Shown: piece by piece, positions 42,491-54,908 of the stretch
Numbering within the stretch: the first letter of the stretch is position 1
Layout of the letters: each line of letters starts with the position of its first letter
Source of the DNA: Rachicladosporium sp. CCFEE 5018
Lineage: Eukaryota > Ascomycota > Dothideomycetes > Cladosporiales > Cladosporiaceae
Reading direction: 5' to 3'
Length of the DNA: 64,000 nucleotides
Assembly: GCA_002077045.2 (NCBI GenBank)
Contig: KZ111150.1
Coordinates: 515,723-579,722, forward strand
Notes under the pieces: model-generated
What the model was told of the DNA's origin: nothing
Databases searched by the model: none
Seen by the model: only the letters and a program-made list of their open reading frames with translations
Program-made: the position numbers and the translations under genes

Positions 42491-44420
42491 ATGTCTGGTA
42501 CATCAGAGCAGAGCAACGGCACGAACGGCCACGCTGAGACGGTGCCTCTGGGCCGCTACTTGTGGACAAGAATCAAGCAGATTGGTATCAGCCGAGTCTT
42601 TGGGGTTCCGGGAGACTTCAATCTCACACTACTGGATCATGTCTACGATGTTGATCGCCTGGAGTGGGTTGGCAACACGAACGAGCTCAACGCAGCATAC
42701 GCTGCTGATGGCTACTCTCGAGTAAAGCATGGCGCTGGTTGTCTGGTCACCACACATGGCGTTGGCGAGCTCTCCGCCCTCAACGCCATCGCCGGCTCGA
42801 TGACGGAGCAAGTCAAAGTGATTCACATCGTCGGGCAGACCTCACGACGAATGCAGGAAAACAAGATGATGATCCACCATTCTATTGGCTTTGAGCCCGA
42901 TCACCAGATGTTCAACAAAGCGTCAACAGCCTTTCGTGTGGCGGCGGCAGAGTTGCAGAGCGAGAAGGGTGCACCAGAAGAGATTGATCGAGTAAGCGTC
43001 CGTTCCAGAAAGCTACTGATTACAGACTCTAACAAGTCTAGGTCTTGCGAGAGTGCTTCGTGAAGTCCGGCCCAGTCTATATCTTCGTCCCGATAGATCT
43101 GGTCGATCTTCCCGTGCCATCAACGGCGCTGAAGACACCACTGAGTCTATCACCACCGCAGGACAAGAAAGCAGTCGAGGCTGCTGCGGAAGCAACACTG
43201 GAAGCGATCTACGCCTCGAAGAACCCAGCTTTCCTTGTGGACTGCCTGGTAGATCGTCATGATTCCATCGACGAGCTGAAGACGTTGCTTGATAAAGTGC
43301 CTTTCCCAATCTACTCCACGAACATGAGCAAAGGTCTCATTGATGAATCGCACCCGAACTACGTGGGACTGTCCAATGGCATACCCTCACGAATTGGGGT
43401 CTCTGCCGGCATCAAAGCTTCAGACCTCGTGATAAACTTTGGCCTTCTTCCATCTGACACCAACAGCGGTGGCTTCGTAAGTCAAGATCACTGGTAGTCG
43501 TCCCTGTTGTGCACAGTAGCTGACCGCTTCAGACTCGCAACATTCCTCGCGATCGGTCGATCGACCTCAATCCGCATACAGTCAACATCAAGGGTGACAA
43601 GATCTTTTCCGACACGCCACTGAAAGCCATCATTCAATCGATCATTGAGAAGGTCGACAAATCTCGACTGCCATCAGTCAAGAAGCCAAGTCTGCCCGAG
43701 CGTCCGCTCGAGGACGACCAAGACGCAACTCACATCACTCAATCATGGATCTGGCACCAACTCGCATCATTCCTAGAACCTCACGATGTTGTTCTCGGCG
43801 AGACTGGCACGGCAGCCTTCGGTATGCCAGACGCAACGTATCCCGACTCCACTCAATGGCACACTCAGACATACTACGGTAGTATCGGATTCGCCACACC
43901 GGCTGCCTTCGGTGCAGATGTCGCTCTTGCAGAGATGGCAGCAGCTTCGTCACGTCCACGAGGCCGCACAGTGCTAGTCACCGGTGATGGGAGTCTTATG
44001 CTCACCGTGCAAGAGATCGGCAACATGGTGAAGCAGAAGGCCTCGCCTGTCATCTTCCTCATCAACAACGCAGGGTATACCATCGAGCGTGTCATCCATG
44101 GCGCGAAGCAGAGCTACAACGATATCGTACCTTTCGATTACTCAAAGATGCTTCCCTTCTTCAACATGCCGGATGAGCAGGCGAAGGCAAGCTTCCACCG
44201 GGCAGAGACGAAGAAGGAGCTGGAGGAAATCCTGAAGCTCGATCGAGTGAAGAAGCCAGACGGCGGTCCACAAATCGTGGGGATCATAATGGATGCCATG
44301 GACGTCCCGTGGCGATTGGCGACGCAGATTGCTACCCGTGGACCTGAAGCTGTCAAGGAGATGAAAGAGGCTGGCTTCAAGGTCAGGGAGATGGAGCATG
44401 GTGCTGGATTCTGGTCATGA
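42491..44420 (+). CDS. Pyruvate decarboxylase-family ThDP enzyme, copy B
   Basis: Exons 42491-42991, 43042-43476 and 43533-44420 give 607 residues, identical in length and splice phases to copy A. All cofactor and active-site motifs are kept: the 'NELNAAYAADGY' Glu, the 'HHSIG' His pair and 'GDGSLMLTVQEIG' to 'NNAGYTIE'. Most base differences from A are silent, so both copies look functional. The third exon is almost unchanged, while exons 1-2 differ more. Confidence 0.9.
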
Positions 44421-44771
44421 GAAATCCCAAGTGAGGGTGGGTATACCGCATTTCTCTTACAGTGTCGTATTGACGATGGTTTATAATGCAGTTTGTGAAC
44501 ATGAGCAGTATTTCATATTTTTATTATGGTGTCCGTGCGTCCAGCACGAAGGATGTGATCTATGTTTAGGCGAACACGAGGATGTCGATCTTGCAATCAT
44601 GTTGCTTTGGCAGCAGGAGTTGTATCCAGTCTTGATTCTTACGCCATCAGCGATCTGCGTAGACTAATAACAATGCATTAAGTGACCGCGCATCTAAGGG
44701 CCCTTCGCCAAAGCCTTTGTACCAGCATCGAACGCGAAACGCCACCCCTCAGTTGTTCAGCCGCACTAAGA
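44421..44771. other. Intergenic region, copy B
   Basis: About 350 bp; counterpart of 26303-26648. No gene was recognised. Confidence 0.4.
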
Positions 44772-45563
44772 ATGCGTTTACTTGGCATAGTCCGACTGTT
44801 GCTGCTCGGTGGATTGGGTGTTGTCGCTGCGACGCCAGGTATGTCTAAAGAAATGCACTCCGGGAGACAGTCGCGCTGACGGTGTACAGACGCACCTACG
44901 TCAACGCAACCTTCACCGTCTGGGCCTCATGACAACGTCACTACCTCGAATACTACAGCGCAGCCGACGTACTTCTCCCCAGTAACGCAAATCACACAGT
45001 CCGGTCTCGACGTCCCGGGTGCTGGACCGTCGACATCGACCGCAACAACGACTATCGTTGCATCAGCGCAAACCAAAATTTCGCAGACGGGGCTGATTAG
45101 CGAGGCTTCATCGGCCGTATCCAAGGCCACGCAGACTGAATTAGTTCCCGGCCTGACTGAGTCTGCGGCGACTAAGGCTACGCAGACTGAACTTGCGCCA
45201 GGCGTGACTGTGTTGCCGGCACAGCAGTCGCAGCAGGACCTGGGCGGCGCTGGTACATCCAAAGGTGTAGCTGGCGCAAGTGCAGGGCCAGGTTCCAGAC
45301 CTACTGATTCGCCGTCAGCAGCGCCTGTCATCGTACAAACGAGTTCGGGCGTCACAACGACAATTGTGCAAGCTGGCGGCGGTGCGGGACCTACGGGCAG
45401 TAGTGGCTCTGATTCACCTGGCACCACAGCAGGATCTGGAGGCGCTTCAGTCTCTGGCACCACGAGTGCATCGCCTCAGCAGCAGACCGCGAATATAGCT
45501 CCCAAATTTGTGGTGCCCGGAGCTGCTCTGGGTGCTGTCGGCTTTCTAGCGATGCTGCTGTAG
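44772..45563 (+). CDS. GPI-type Ser/Thr/Gly-rich surface protein 1, copy B
   Basis: Exons 44772-44838 and 44890-45563 give 246 residues, as in copy A. The signal peptide exon is unchanged. Several replacement differences lie in the Ser/Thr-rich mature part, but the 'KATQTEL' units and the hydrophobic C-terminal tail are kept. Confidence 0.7.
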
Positions 45564-45860
45564 ACTTATGTACTGTACAAATCGTGGATGAGACCATCAC
45601 GTACTTGTGGTCAATGAAGTAGAGGCCTGCACAGGTATGGTGAGCATCTATTTGTAGGTCATAGTGCGGTCCATCCGCTACCGAATACGAGGTGGACGAT
45701 CGCAGCAGCCTGCACCTGAAGCGACGCCGCATTTCCTTACACATGTTGGTGCTGAATATTGCTTAGAAATATCATCGTGCGACCTGCAGTCCGCCTAGCT
45801 CGTTGCAACTGAATTGCATAACGCAACGACCTCTGCCGTCTTTCGGGTCCGTAATCCGGA

Positions 45861-46784
45861 ATGCTCGCAACCAAGACATTTTTACTGGCTGTGTGTTTAG
45901 GGTCAGGAATTGCCTCTGCAAGACCAGGTGAGTGGCCTTGAACTTAGGATCGAAAGTGACATCGGATTAACATCACCTACACAGACCGCAGCTCGCATTA
46001 CGGGCTATACAGCAACGCCACAATAACCACTTCATCTTCGACCTCATCCCAGAACATCACAGTCTATCCTTCTCCGGTCACGCAAATAAGCCAGCCCACT
46101 CTTGAGCTACCAGGCACTACCTCCGGTGGCGGTACTACGACATCCATAGCTTTCGTCCGCGCTGAGCGATCCCGGACTGCGCTCGAAACGCCAGAAGGCA
46201 GTGCCAACGACCAGCCCGTGACTGAGTCGCCGCGGTTAGAGACTAGTCGGACGGATCTTGGTTCGCCCGCCCCCACCATCACTCCCTCAGCGATAATCAA
46301 GACCACGCAGGCGGAGCTGATGCCAGCCGTAACCGCATCGCCGCAGCAGCAGCCTGCACCCGCACCTCAAGGGTTGGGAGGGGTGATCGCTTCGATACTG
46401 GGAGTTGGCGCTACGGTCAGCGCGGTCGACGCTATCAATGGGGCTGGATCGTCGCCCGAGGGATCTGAGGGAGACAGACCTGGTGACAGGCCTAGTGCGA
46501 ACGGGGTCTCGGGCGCTGTTGTGACTAGATCGCAGTCAGCAGCAGCGGCGATCCTCCAGACCGGCGGCTCAGTGACCACGATTGCCCGCCAATCTGGAGT
46601 AAGTGTGAGCGTTCCGACAGAAGGTGGCTCTGAGCCAGCAGGCACCAATGGTGGATCCGGTAGTGCGTTAGTCTCAGCTACCACCAGTGCACTCCCAGAG
46701 CAGCAAACAACCAATTCAGCCGCTGGCATCGTGCTGCCTGGCGCCGGGTTAGGGGCTGTTGGGTTATTAGCAGTGATGTTGTAG
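45861..46784 (+). CDS. GPI-type Ser/Thr/Gly-rich surface protein 2, copy B
   Basis: Exons 45861-45927 and 45985-46784 give 288 residues, as in copy A. The frame is fully open, although no internal ATG occurs in the first third. The signal peptide has a few changes ('TFLLAVCLGSGIASA'), and the C-terminal tail is the same as in A. Confidence 0.7.
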
Positions 46785-47291
46785 ACCAGATGATATGTAG
46801 TAATAGTTCAACAATCGGTGTCCTGGCTCATGGATAATCTCTTGAAAAGGCACAGAGTGCTCAGATCAGTCTGTTGGTGATTTAGTCTACAGCTTACATG
46901 TCAATGACATTTGCTACCTGCAGACCGTCGCCACCAATCCAATCATATGCTATTGTAATAATCCAAAACTCCAATGCCTATGTTGCCGGTACTCAACGCT
47001 TGAACCACACATGCCAGCTTCAACCTCGCAGCCCCTTCAGTCTGCTCATCGGTACTGGCATGAGTCTGCGGAGCACTCGGCATGCCTGACAGATTGTGTC
47101 ACATGCCGCTTCGTCATATATTCTGTCATCTCTTATTTCATTGCATCCCCTTCATTTCCACGACCAACGCGGATAGATCGCCAATATTTCCGAATCTGTC
47201 GTGACAGCCGGATGTCATTCACGCATCGTGAATTCGCGTCTGATCCTTCTGCGCTGGGTCCAGTTGTGATCCAACATCCGCTCATTCGACG
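46785..47291. other. Convergent intergenic region
   Basis: About 500 bp between surface protein 2-B (+) and the C2H2 gene (-). The A/B similarity ends at 47279 only because contig 2 ends there. No gene was recognised. Confidence 0.4.
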
Positions 47292-48552
47292 CTAGGCGTC
47301 CATATTGCCGAACATCGGTTCTTCTGCTTCGTAATGGTGGCGACGCTCATTGTGCTCGTCATCTTCACTCTCTTCATCCATGTCAACGTCATCTCCACGC
47401 ACGCTGTCCTGCATATGTGCAGCCAATGATCGAAATTCTGCGCCTTGGTACTTGGCCGGAAGTGGAGGCACAGGTGGAATATCCGTGAAATCTGCGGCTG
47501 GCCCAGATGGTGTGCCGTTGTGGCATCTCAATAAGTTAATCGCACACGCCAGATCCTCCGAGTCATTCTCGTTGTAGCTCTCGGCTATAGAAGTGCTCGT
47601 GGCTGCAGTATTCGGGCGGTTGCTAGACGAACTCCAATGTCGGTTGTGACTAGTGAAGCCTGTCGGTGGGTGCTCCTGTGGTGCGCTTCCCAATGAGAAG
47701 ACGGACTGATACGAGCGAGAGTAGGCACTGCTAGCGTTGCTGTATCTGTGGCTGGTATCGCGATATACCTGCTCGCTCTGTGGAGGCGGGGTGGTTTCGG
47801 TAGAGCTGAGATCGTCGTGTGGGTCTGACGATCCGCTTGCAGCGGGTGAAGACGAATTGTCCGAATCAATGATCGCTGTTCCGTCGGTATTCATGGCGAC
47901 TAGCACTGACGCCGCCTCAAGGAGCTGCACCTGTTGGTGTTTCGATATCAGCAGTTTTGAGGTCACTTGCCATTCTGGCGTATGCTCCCAGCTGTAGTTT
48001 CATGGTCAGCTGAATTCCCAGACCCACGTCTTGTTGTCCGGGAACCTACAGATGCTTGTTCAGGCAGCTACCGTGCTTGTACGCTTTCCCACAAGTCTCA
48101 CACTTGAGGTTGCCGGTAGCTGCCTTCTCTTTCTTTGTCAAATGCGTTCCATCGCTCGCTCTTCGCCGGGGCTTGGTTTTGTCCGACGCAGCGAAGGCTG
48201 TCAGTGGAGGCCCATCAGTAATGGCGCTCCCACTGCTTAAAAGCCGCTCTGGTACGGTAGCTGCAAATGGCAGGCTTGCTGGCATGATTGGCGGCGGGGC
48301 GTCGTTCAGTGTTGCAAGTGCTGCCCTCGACATCGAGGTGCGGCGTGCGGTAGGAATAGAGCCATCTGCGACTCCGCTCTCAACTGCAGCCTCCATTGCA
48401 GCTGTGTTGGCTGGCGCGAACACTGAGCTCTTCCTCCTACCGATGCGATGCTGTGCGCCGAGTGTGCCAAGAGAGGAAGAATGATTGCGGGAGTAGGATT
48501 GGCGCGATGGGAACGAGTTTGCTGGAGAGCCGATGCTGGCACGATGCTGCAT
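47292..48552 (-). CDS. C2H2 zinc-finger protein (fungal single-finger regulator)
   Basis: Predicted nuclear DNA-binding protein. Exons 48050-48552 and 47292-47991 on the minus strand with a 58-nt intron (GTAGGT donor, AGCTGAC branch-like site, CTACAG acceptor) give 400 residues. The intron interrupts the finger: Cys151, Cys154 and His167 are in exon 1 and His171 in exon 2 (C-x2-C-x12-H-x3-H). The finger runs straight into 'EWQVTSKLLISKHQQVQLLE', a block that I recall as conserved in related filamentous-fungal proteins. The Ser/Pro-rich N-terminus has a basic patch just before the finger ('KTKPRRRASDG'). The C-terminus is very acidic. An upstream non-coding or short coding exon cannot be excluded. 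Confidence 0.78.
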
Positions 48553-51028
48553 CACAGGACGCGATATCGTATCCTAAACACCTCGAGGTCAGCCTGATGA
48601 CTGACATTGTGTCTGCCGGCACAACGGCTACAGGCGGGAAATGGCGTGTGTACCTTTGACGCCGTCATGTTTGTTGTTATTCCAGATCTTACCGAGTCTA
48701 GCCAGACTTGAGGACAACGTGACCACGCGTCGGCCTCAAGTGGCTTCCTTTGTTAAGCGTACTCGAAAGTTCCAAACACTGCTCGGGTACCAAGGGCGCG
48801 GAGGTCGGTGCCTCGTCCACCGCAATGTGCTGAAAAGCCAATGACTTGATATGACCGTCGCGTCGAATGAGACTGGTGCCCTGGGGCTGCTGAGTCGTGG
48901 TGGGAGCAAGCGGACAGGATTATTCTGGAAACAGATAGACACAGCAGTACCAGAGAGCGACGCCGCAGTTCGAGGGTTCAAGCTGAGCCGAAGTGGGGTT
49001 CAGCACGAGACCTGGACTCGGTATAGGTACGGGCGGCTCATGCGCTGCCGCGTCTGATACAAGTATTGGAAGAACGTGAACACCCTCGCACTGGACGAGG
49101 TTGTGGTTACGCAACAGAAGTGAAGAGGAAAAGAAAGTTGCGAGACATTTGTCCACGAGAGAGACGCGCATGTACAATCTTGATAATCAATCAGGTGCTT
49201 GCGCCTGCCCTGCTTCTCGCTCGGCCTGTGCGGAGGCCGGGCGCTAGCGTTGCTGCTATATTTCGCGCACGCATGCCATAGCACGAGCTCACGCTGCTAG
49301 AAGAACATACTGTACGTATCATGCGCTCAGTACAGCAATACGCCACGGAGAGGTCGCTCACAGCACGCCTTCGTGGTAATTGTGGACTCGATCTACACGG
49401 TGCTTACTGGTTTCGTCGATTAAAGCGATGCAACTGCTCGAGTGGACCAGCGCGCCGGAATTATATGCATGTCGTGCAGCCCCGCTGTCAATCATTGTGT
49501 CTGGCCCTCGTGGACCGGATCGACATGAACAGTGCATCTTGGTCAATGGCTATAGTCACCTTGCGCGTCTAGCATCGGGGTTTGGTGTTGCAACAGCTTC
49601 TATGGGCCTGTTCTGTAGCAGCACAGCCAGCGCTCGTGCGTAGTATCATTAGAGAGTGTGCTCAGATCTTTGTGTTATAACACGCCTGAAGCCGGCAACC
49701 GAACTCATACGCTATCGCAACATTAGCGGACTCGGGGTAACAGCCTAGTTGCCAGCTTAAGCGATAAGAACACGTGCGGCAATCGACGACGCTGGCGCGA
49801 TTTTGTGCGTAAGTGGCTCATGAGTATGAGCCACAGATACTCTTCCAGAGCGATGCGAATCCGATCCTGACGGGACCGCGTGGAGGAAGTCTCGACTCCG
49901 CCATCAGCCGCTCCGCCACAACCCCATGTTCGTGGAGCTTCGGCGTCTCGATAGATCGGGGATCGACGCAGGTGAAGCACCTGACTTGCTACTGGACAGG
50001 GAAGGGCTGCGAACATCTGGGCTGTGCCTCTTCGTGCCTGCGCCCGTGAGTGCAGCCGTCCCGCTTTTACTAGCATGCATGCGCTTTTATTGCGAGCCAT
50101 TGGCAGCAGCGTTTGTCAAGCTGGTCCAGCTTCGGACGCATTGCCAGAGCACATTCGGGGGTGTCATAGTACCTGTCTATGTCTGGAGCCAAGCTGTGCT
50201 TGCACGGTCTTTTCCTGAATTAAAACTGTCTCGTTGACAGAAAAGGGCTCCACGCTCGCCAAGCGTTAGGTCAAGAGTCCAGAGGCTAGCCACTGCATGC
50301 CGCGCCACCCCCTCCACCTGAGGCGCCGCCTCCACGAGGAGTCCGTTGCGAATGACCACACGGGCTCCGCTTTGAAAGCGGGGGCTTGTTGGTGCTCGCG
50401 TCCGTCCACGTGTCGCCCGGCTGCGTCGGCACCTTGAGACTTGCCCAGACGTCGCTACCCGGATGAAGCAGAATCCCGGCCCCGTTCACGGCCGTTGTGA
50501 GAAATGCATCTTGGCAGTGTCGTACTGAGGCAAGTCAGGCTAAGTAATGTGATTGAGGTGGCATGTCACTGCACGCTGTGAGGTCGAGATAAGGTTGCCG
50601 GTCATGATGGCAGGAACGATCATATGGAGGCTGCGCCTCTGCCCACCGCGCCTGACGGAGACTGACTTCAATTTTGACCTGACTCTGGACCCGGACACCG
50701 TCCGTTGCCCAAGTACCTTTCGAGACTGAAAACTTGGGACCGCTTGGGTCAGATTGTCCACCAAGATGCGAAATTCCCCACCTCGAAGGTGTCGCTGGTC
50801 ACTTCTACGTAACTCCTCTACGAAGCTCCGACGGCTCTTCATGCTTGGGCATCATCGTACGCTCCACAAGTGGCAGCTCGCCTGTTGAACACATGTGAGA
50901 GACCAACTCCCTAGCGCTGGGCAGTTCGCAACCAGCTATGACTTCCCAAGCCATCGATATGCAATTCCTTTTACTGTGACCCATTTGATCATCGCCCCTT
51001 TAAACATCCACGTTGCAGAGATCTTCGA
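48553..51028. other. Gene-poor region, end of contig 3
   Basis: About 2.5 kb with no convincing gene. The part from 48876 recurs in contig 4. The longest frames (for example 50540-50842 minus) are not kept in frame in the other copy, which argues against coding. No RNA or repeat element was recognised. Confidence 0.5.
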
Positions 51029-51842
51029 TTAGTTGGAGTATGGAGGTGGCGTCTGAGAAATTGTCGTATTTACGGTCGCTTTACTGTGCAGTCGGCTCGA
51101 GGGCAGTACTTCTTGCCACGATACTCCTGCTGATCCACTGTGGTAATATAACTCCGAACAAGCCTGTTCTACGACGTCGATCGCCTTCCATAATAACGTT
51201 AGCACTGCCCTCACGCTAGCCTGGCGCTTCTCGTACATCCAGGACGAGCTTTGCTCTTCGATAGTGGTGATGATCCAACGCCATAACCAATGCAGTTGAT
51301 CGGTCACCTCGAGTCCTGTTTGCCAATGGGCAGCTGTATTACTTTTTGGGAAAGCTCCCATCGACAGATCATCACTCGGATTCCCCAGGAAGCGAATGAG
51401 TGCTGCCCAGTTTGCATCTCCGTCATCGACGACTATCTCCAGGAACCGATGCGGCTTGTCGCCGAAGAAGGCTCGCACTGTTTGAGTGTGGTTCTGGTAC
51501 GACTGCAAGATCATCTCCTCATTTCCGGGATACACATCAGCACCATAGAAATGGGCGTAAGGCGACCATCGTCCTCGCATCAGATGCCTTTCCATGGAAC
51601 GGAGCCAAGTTTGATCATCTCGGCGGAGACTTAGGATGAACCTAGCGTCTGGGTACAGCTCCACCATCTCGCGATACAAATGCGGCCAAGGCAGGTCCTC
51701 GAAAGCATCATAGTACCTCGTCTGTTCCACAATCGGAGCTAAGTCGCCGTGAATACAGGCTTGCACCAACTGGCGACTGCGGATGTCCTTCCAGCCCAGG
51801 CGCTTGTAGCCGAGCATGTGCAGGGCGTCGCCTAGAGAGGTC
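48876..51842. repeat. 3-kb contig-end repeat, left of gap 3
   Basis: 2967 bp that recur at 51943-54908 with about 98-99% identity and only a few 1-4 base indels. It reaches exactly to the gap. Confidence 0.9.
51029..51842 (-). CDS. Sulfotransferase-like protein, contig-3 copy, N-terminus cut by gap
   Basis: C-terminal 270 residues of the same gene found complete at 54095-55135. Translation begins at the gap inside the P-loop ('TSLGDALHML') and is intact to the stop. Substitutions versus the contig-4 copy are few (for example Arg/Lys near 'EQTRYYDAF', Val/Leu in 'TQTVRAFFG'). Confidence 0.8.
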
Positions 51843-51942
51843 NNNNNNNNNNNNNNNNNNNNNNNNNNNNNNNNNNNNNNNNNNNNNNNNNNNNNNNNNN
51901 NNNNNNNNNNNNNNNNNNNNNNNNNNNNNNNNNNNNNNNNNN
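51843..51942. other. Assembly gap 3 (100 N)
   Basis: Exactly 100 N. The left flank equals 54908 and the right flank equals 48876, so the join steps back about 3 kb. Confidence 0.95.
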
Positions 51943-54094
51943 GTGCCCTGGGGCTGCTGAGTCGTGGTGGGAGCAAGCGGACAGGATTATTCTGGAAACA
52001 GATAGACACAGCAGTACCAGAGAGCGACGCCGCAGTTCGAGGGTTCAAGCTGAGCCGAAGTGGGGTTCAGCACGAGACCTGGACTCGGTATAGGTACGGG
52101 CGGCTCATGCGCTGCCGCGTCTGATACAAGTATTGGCAGAACGTGAACACCCTCGCACTGGACGAGGTTGTGGTTACGCAACAGAAGTGAAGAGGAAAAG
52201 AAAGTTGCGAGACATTTGTCCACGAGAGAGACGCGCATGTACAATCTTGATAATCAATCAGGTGCTTGCGCCTGCCCTGCTTCTCGCTCGGCCTGTGCGG
52301 AGGCCGGGCGCTAGCGTTGCTGCTATATTTCGCGCATGCCATAGCACGAGCTCATGCTGCTAGAAGAACATACTGTACGTATCATGCCCTCAGTACAGCA
52401 ATACGCCACGGAGAGGTCGCTCGTAGCGCGCCTTCGTGGTAATTGTGGACTCGATCTACACGGTGCCTACTGGTTTCGTCGATTAAAGCGATGCAACTGC
52501 TCGAGTGGACCAGCGCGCCAGAATTATATGCATGTCGTGCAGCCCCGCTGTCAATCATTGTGTCTGGCCCTCGTGGACCGGATCGACATGAACAGTGCAT
52601 CTTGGTAAACGGCTATAGTCACCTTGCGCGTCTAGCATCGGGGTTTGGTGTTGCAACAGCTTCTATGGGCCTGTTCTGTAGGAGCACAGCCAGCGCTCGT
52701 GCGTAGTATCATTAGAGTGTGTGCTCAGATCTTTGTGTTATAACGCGCCTGAAGCCGGCAACCGAACTCAGACGCTATCGCAACATTAGCGGACTCGGGG
52801 TAACAGCCTAGTTGCCAGCTTGAGCGATAAGAACACGTGCGGCATTCGACGACGCTGGCGCGATTTTGTGCGTAAGTGGCTCATGAGTGGGAGCCACAGA
52901 TACTCTTGCAGAGCGATGCGAATCCGATCCTGACGGGACCGCGTGGAGGAAGTCTCGACTCCGCCATCAGCCGCTCCGTCACAACCCCATGTTCGTGGAA
53001 CTTCGGCGTCTCGATAGATCGGGGATCGACGCAGGTGAAGCACCTGACTTGCTACTGGACAGGGAAGGGCTGCGAACATCTGGGCTGTGCCTCTTCGTGC
53101 CTGCGCCCGTGAGTGCAGCCGTCCCGCTTTTACTAGCATGCATGCGCTTTTATTGCGAGCCATTGGCAGCAGCGTTTGTCAAACTGGTCCAGCTTCGGAC
53201 GCATTGCCAGAGCACATTCGGGAGTGTCATAGGACCCGTCTATGTCTGGAGGGCCAAGCTGTGCTTGCACGGTCTTTTCCTGAATTAAAACTGTCTCGTT
53301 GACAGATAAGGGCTCCACGCACGCCAAGCGTTAGGTCAAGAGTCCAGAGGCTAGCCACTGCATGCCGCGCCACCCCCTCCACCTGAGGCGCCACCTCCAC
53401 AAGGAGTCCGTTGCGAATGACCACACGGGCTCCGCTTTGAAAGCGGGGGCTCGTTGGTGCTCGCATCCGTCCACGTGTCGCCCGGCTGCGTCGGCACCTT
53501 GAGACTTGCCCAGACGTCGCTACCCGGATGAAGCAGAATTCCGGCCCCGTTCACGGCCGTTGTGAGAAATGCATCTTGGCAGTATCGTACCCAGGCAAGT
53601 CAGGCTAAGTAATATGATTGAGGTGGCATGTCACTGCACGCTGTGAGGTCGAGATAAGGTTGCCGGTCATGATGGCAGGAACGATCATATGGAGGCTGCG
53701 CACCTGCCCACCGCGCTTGACGGAGACTGACTTCAGTTTTGACCTGACTCTGGACCCGGACACCGTCCGTTGCCCAAGTACCTTTCGAGACTGAAAACGT
53801 TGGGACCGCTTGGGTCAGTTTGTGCACCAAGAAGCGAACTTTCCCACCTCGAAGGTGTCGCTGGTCACTTCTACGTAACTCCTCTACGAAGCTCCGACGG
53901 CTCTTCATGCTTGGGTATCGTCGTACGCTCCACAAGTGGCTGCTCGCCTGTTGAACACATGTGAGAGACCAACTCCCTAGCGCTGGGCAGTTCGCAACCA
54001 GCTATGACTTCCCAGGCCATCTAAATTCAATTCCTTTTAATGTGACCCATTTGATCGTCGCCCCTTTAAACTTCCACGTTGCAGAGATCTTCGA
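51943..54094. other. Gene-poor region, start of contig 4
   Basis: About 2.15 kb, the second copy of the region left of the sulfotransferase stop codon. No convincing gene was recognised. Confidence 0.5.
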
Positions 54095-54908
54095 TTAGTT
54101 GAAGTATGGAGGTGGCGTCTGAGGAATTGTCGTATTTACGGTCGCTTTACTGTGCAGTCGGCTCGAGGGCAGTACGTCTTGCCACGATACTCCTGCTGAT
54201 CCACTGTGGTAATATAACTCCGAACAAGCCTGCTCTACGACGTCGATCGCCTTCCATAGCAACGTTAACACTGCCCTCACGCTAGCCTGGCGCTTCTCGT
54301 ACATCCAGGACGAGCTTTGCTCTTCGATAGTGGTGATGATCCAACGCCATAACCAATGCAATTGATCGGTCAACTCGAGTCCTGTTTGCCAATGGGCAGC
54401 TGTATTACTTTTTGGGAATGCTCCCATCGACAGATCATCGCTCGGATTCCCCAGGAAGCGAATGAGTGCTGCCCAGTTTGCATCGCCGTCATCGACGACT
54501 ATCTCCAGGAACCGATGCGGCTTGTCGCCGAAGAAGGCTCGCAATGTTTGAGTGTGGTTCTGGTACGACTGCAAGATCATCTCCTCATTTCCGGGATACA
54601 CATCAGCACCATAGAAATGGGCGTAAGGCGACCATCGTCCTCGCATCAGATGCCTTTCCATGGAACGGAGCCAAGTTTGATCATCTCGACGGAGGCTTAG
54701 GATGAACCTAGCGTCTGGGTACAGCTCCGCCATCTCGCGATACAAATACGGCCAAGGCAGGTCCTCGAAAGCATCATAGTACTTCGTCTGTTCCACAATC
54801 GGAGCTAGGTCGCCGTGAATACAGGCTTGCACCAACTGGCGACTGCGGATGTCCTTCCAGCCCAGGCGCTTGTAGCCGAGCATGTGCAGGGCGTCGCCTA
54901 GAGAGGTC
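51943..54908. repeat. 3-kb contig-end repeat, right of gap 3
   Basis: 2966 bp matching 48876-51842. Unlike the left copy it continues without a break through the whole sulfotransferase gene. Confidence 0.9.

Larger units (their letters stand above)
29257..47279. repeat. Segmental copy B (left part of contig 3)
   Basis: 18,023 bp collinear with copy A. If the gap-1 repeat is counted once, the matching A stretch is about 18.1 kb (10439-10986 plus 11586-29156). All genes keep order, strand and intron positions. Confidence 0.9.

Noticed and set aside
50540..50842. 100-codon minus-strand frame in the gene-poor region
   Set aside because: The 98-99% identical second copy (53600-53935) has indels that change its frame, so it is not under coding constraint.
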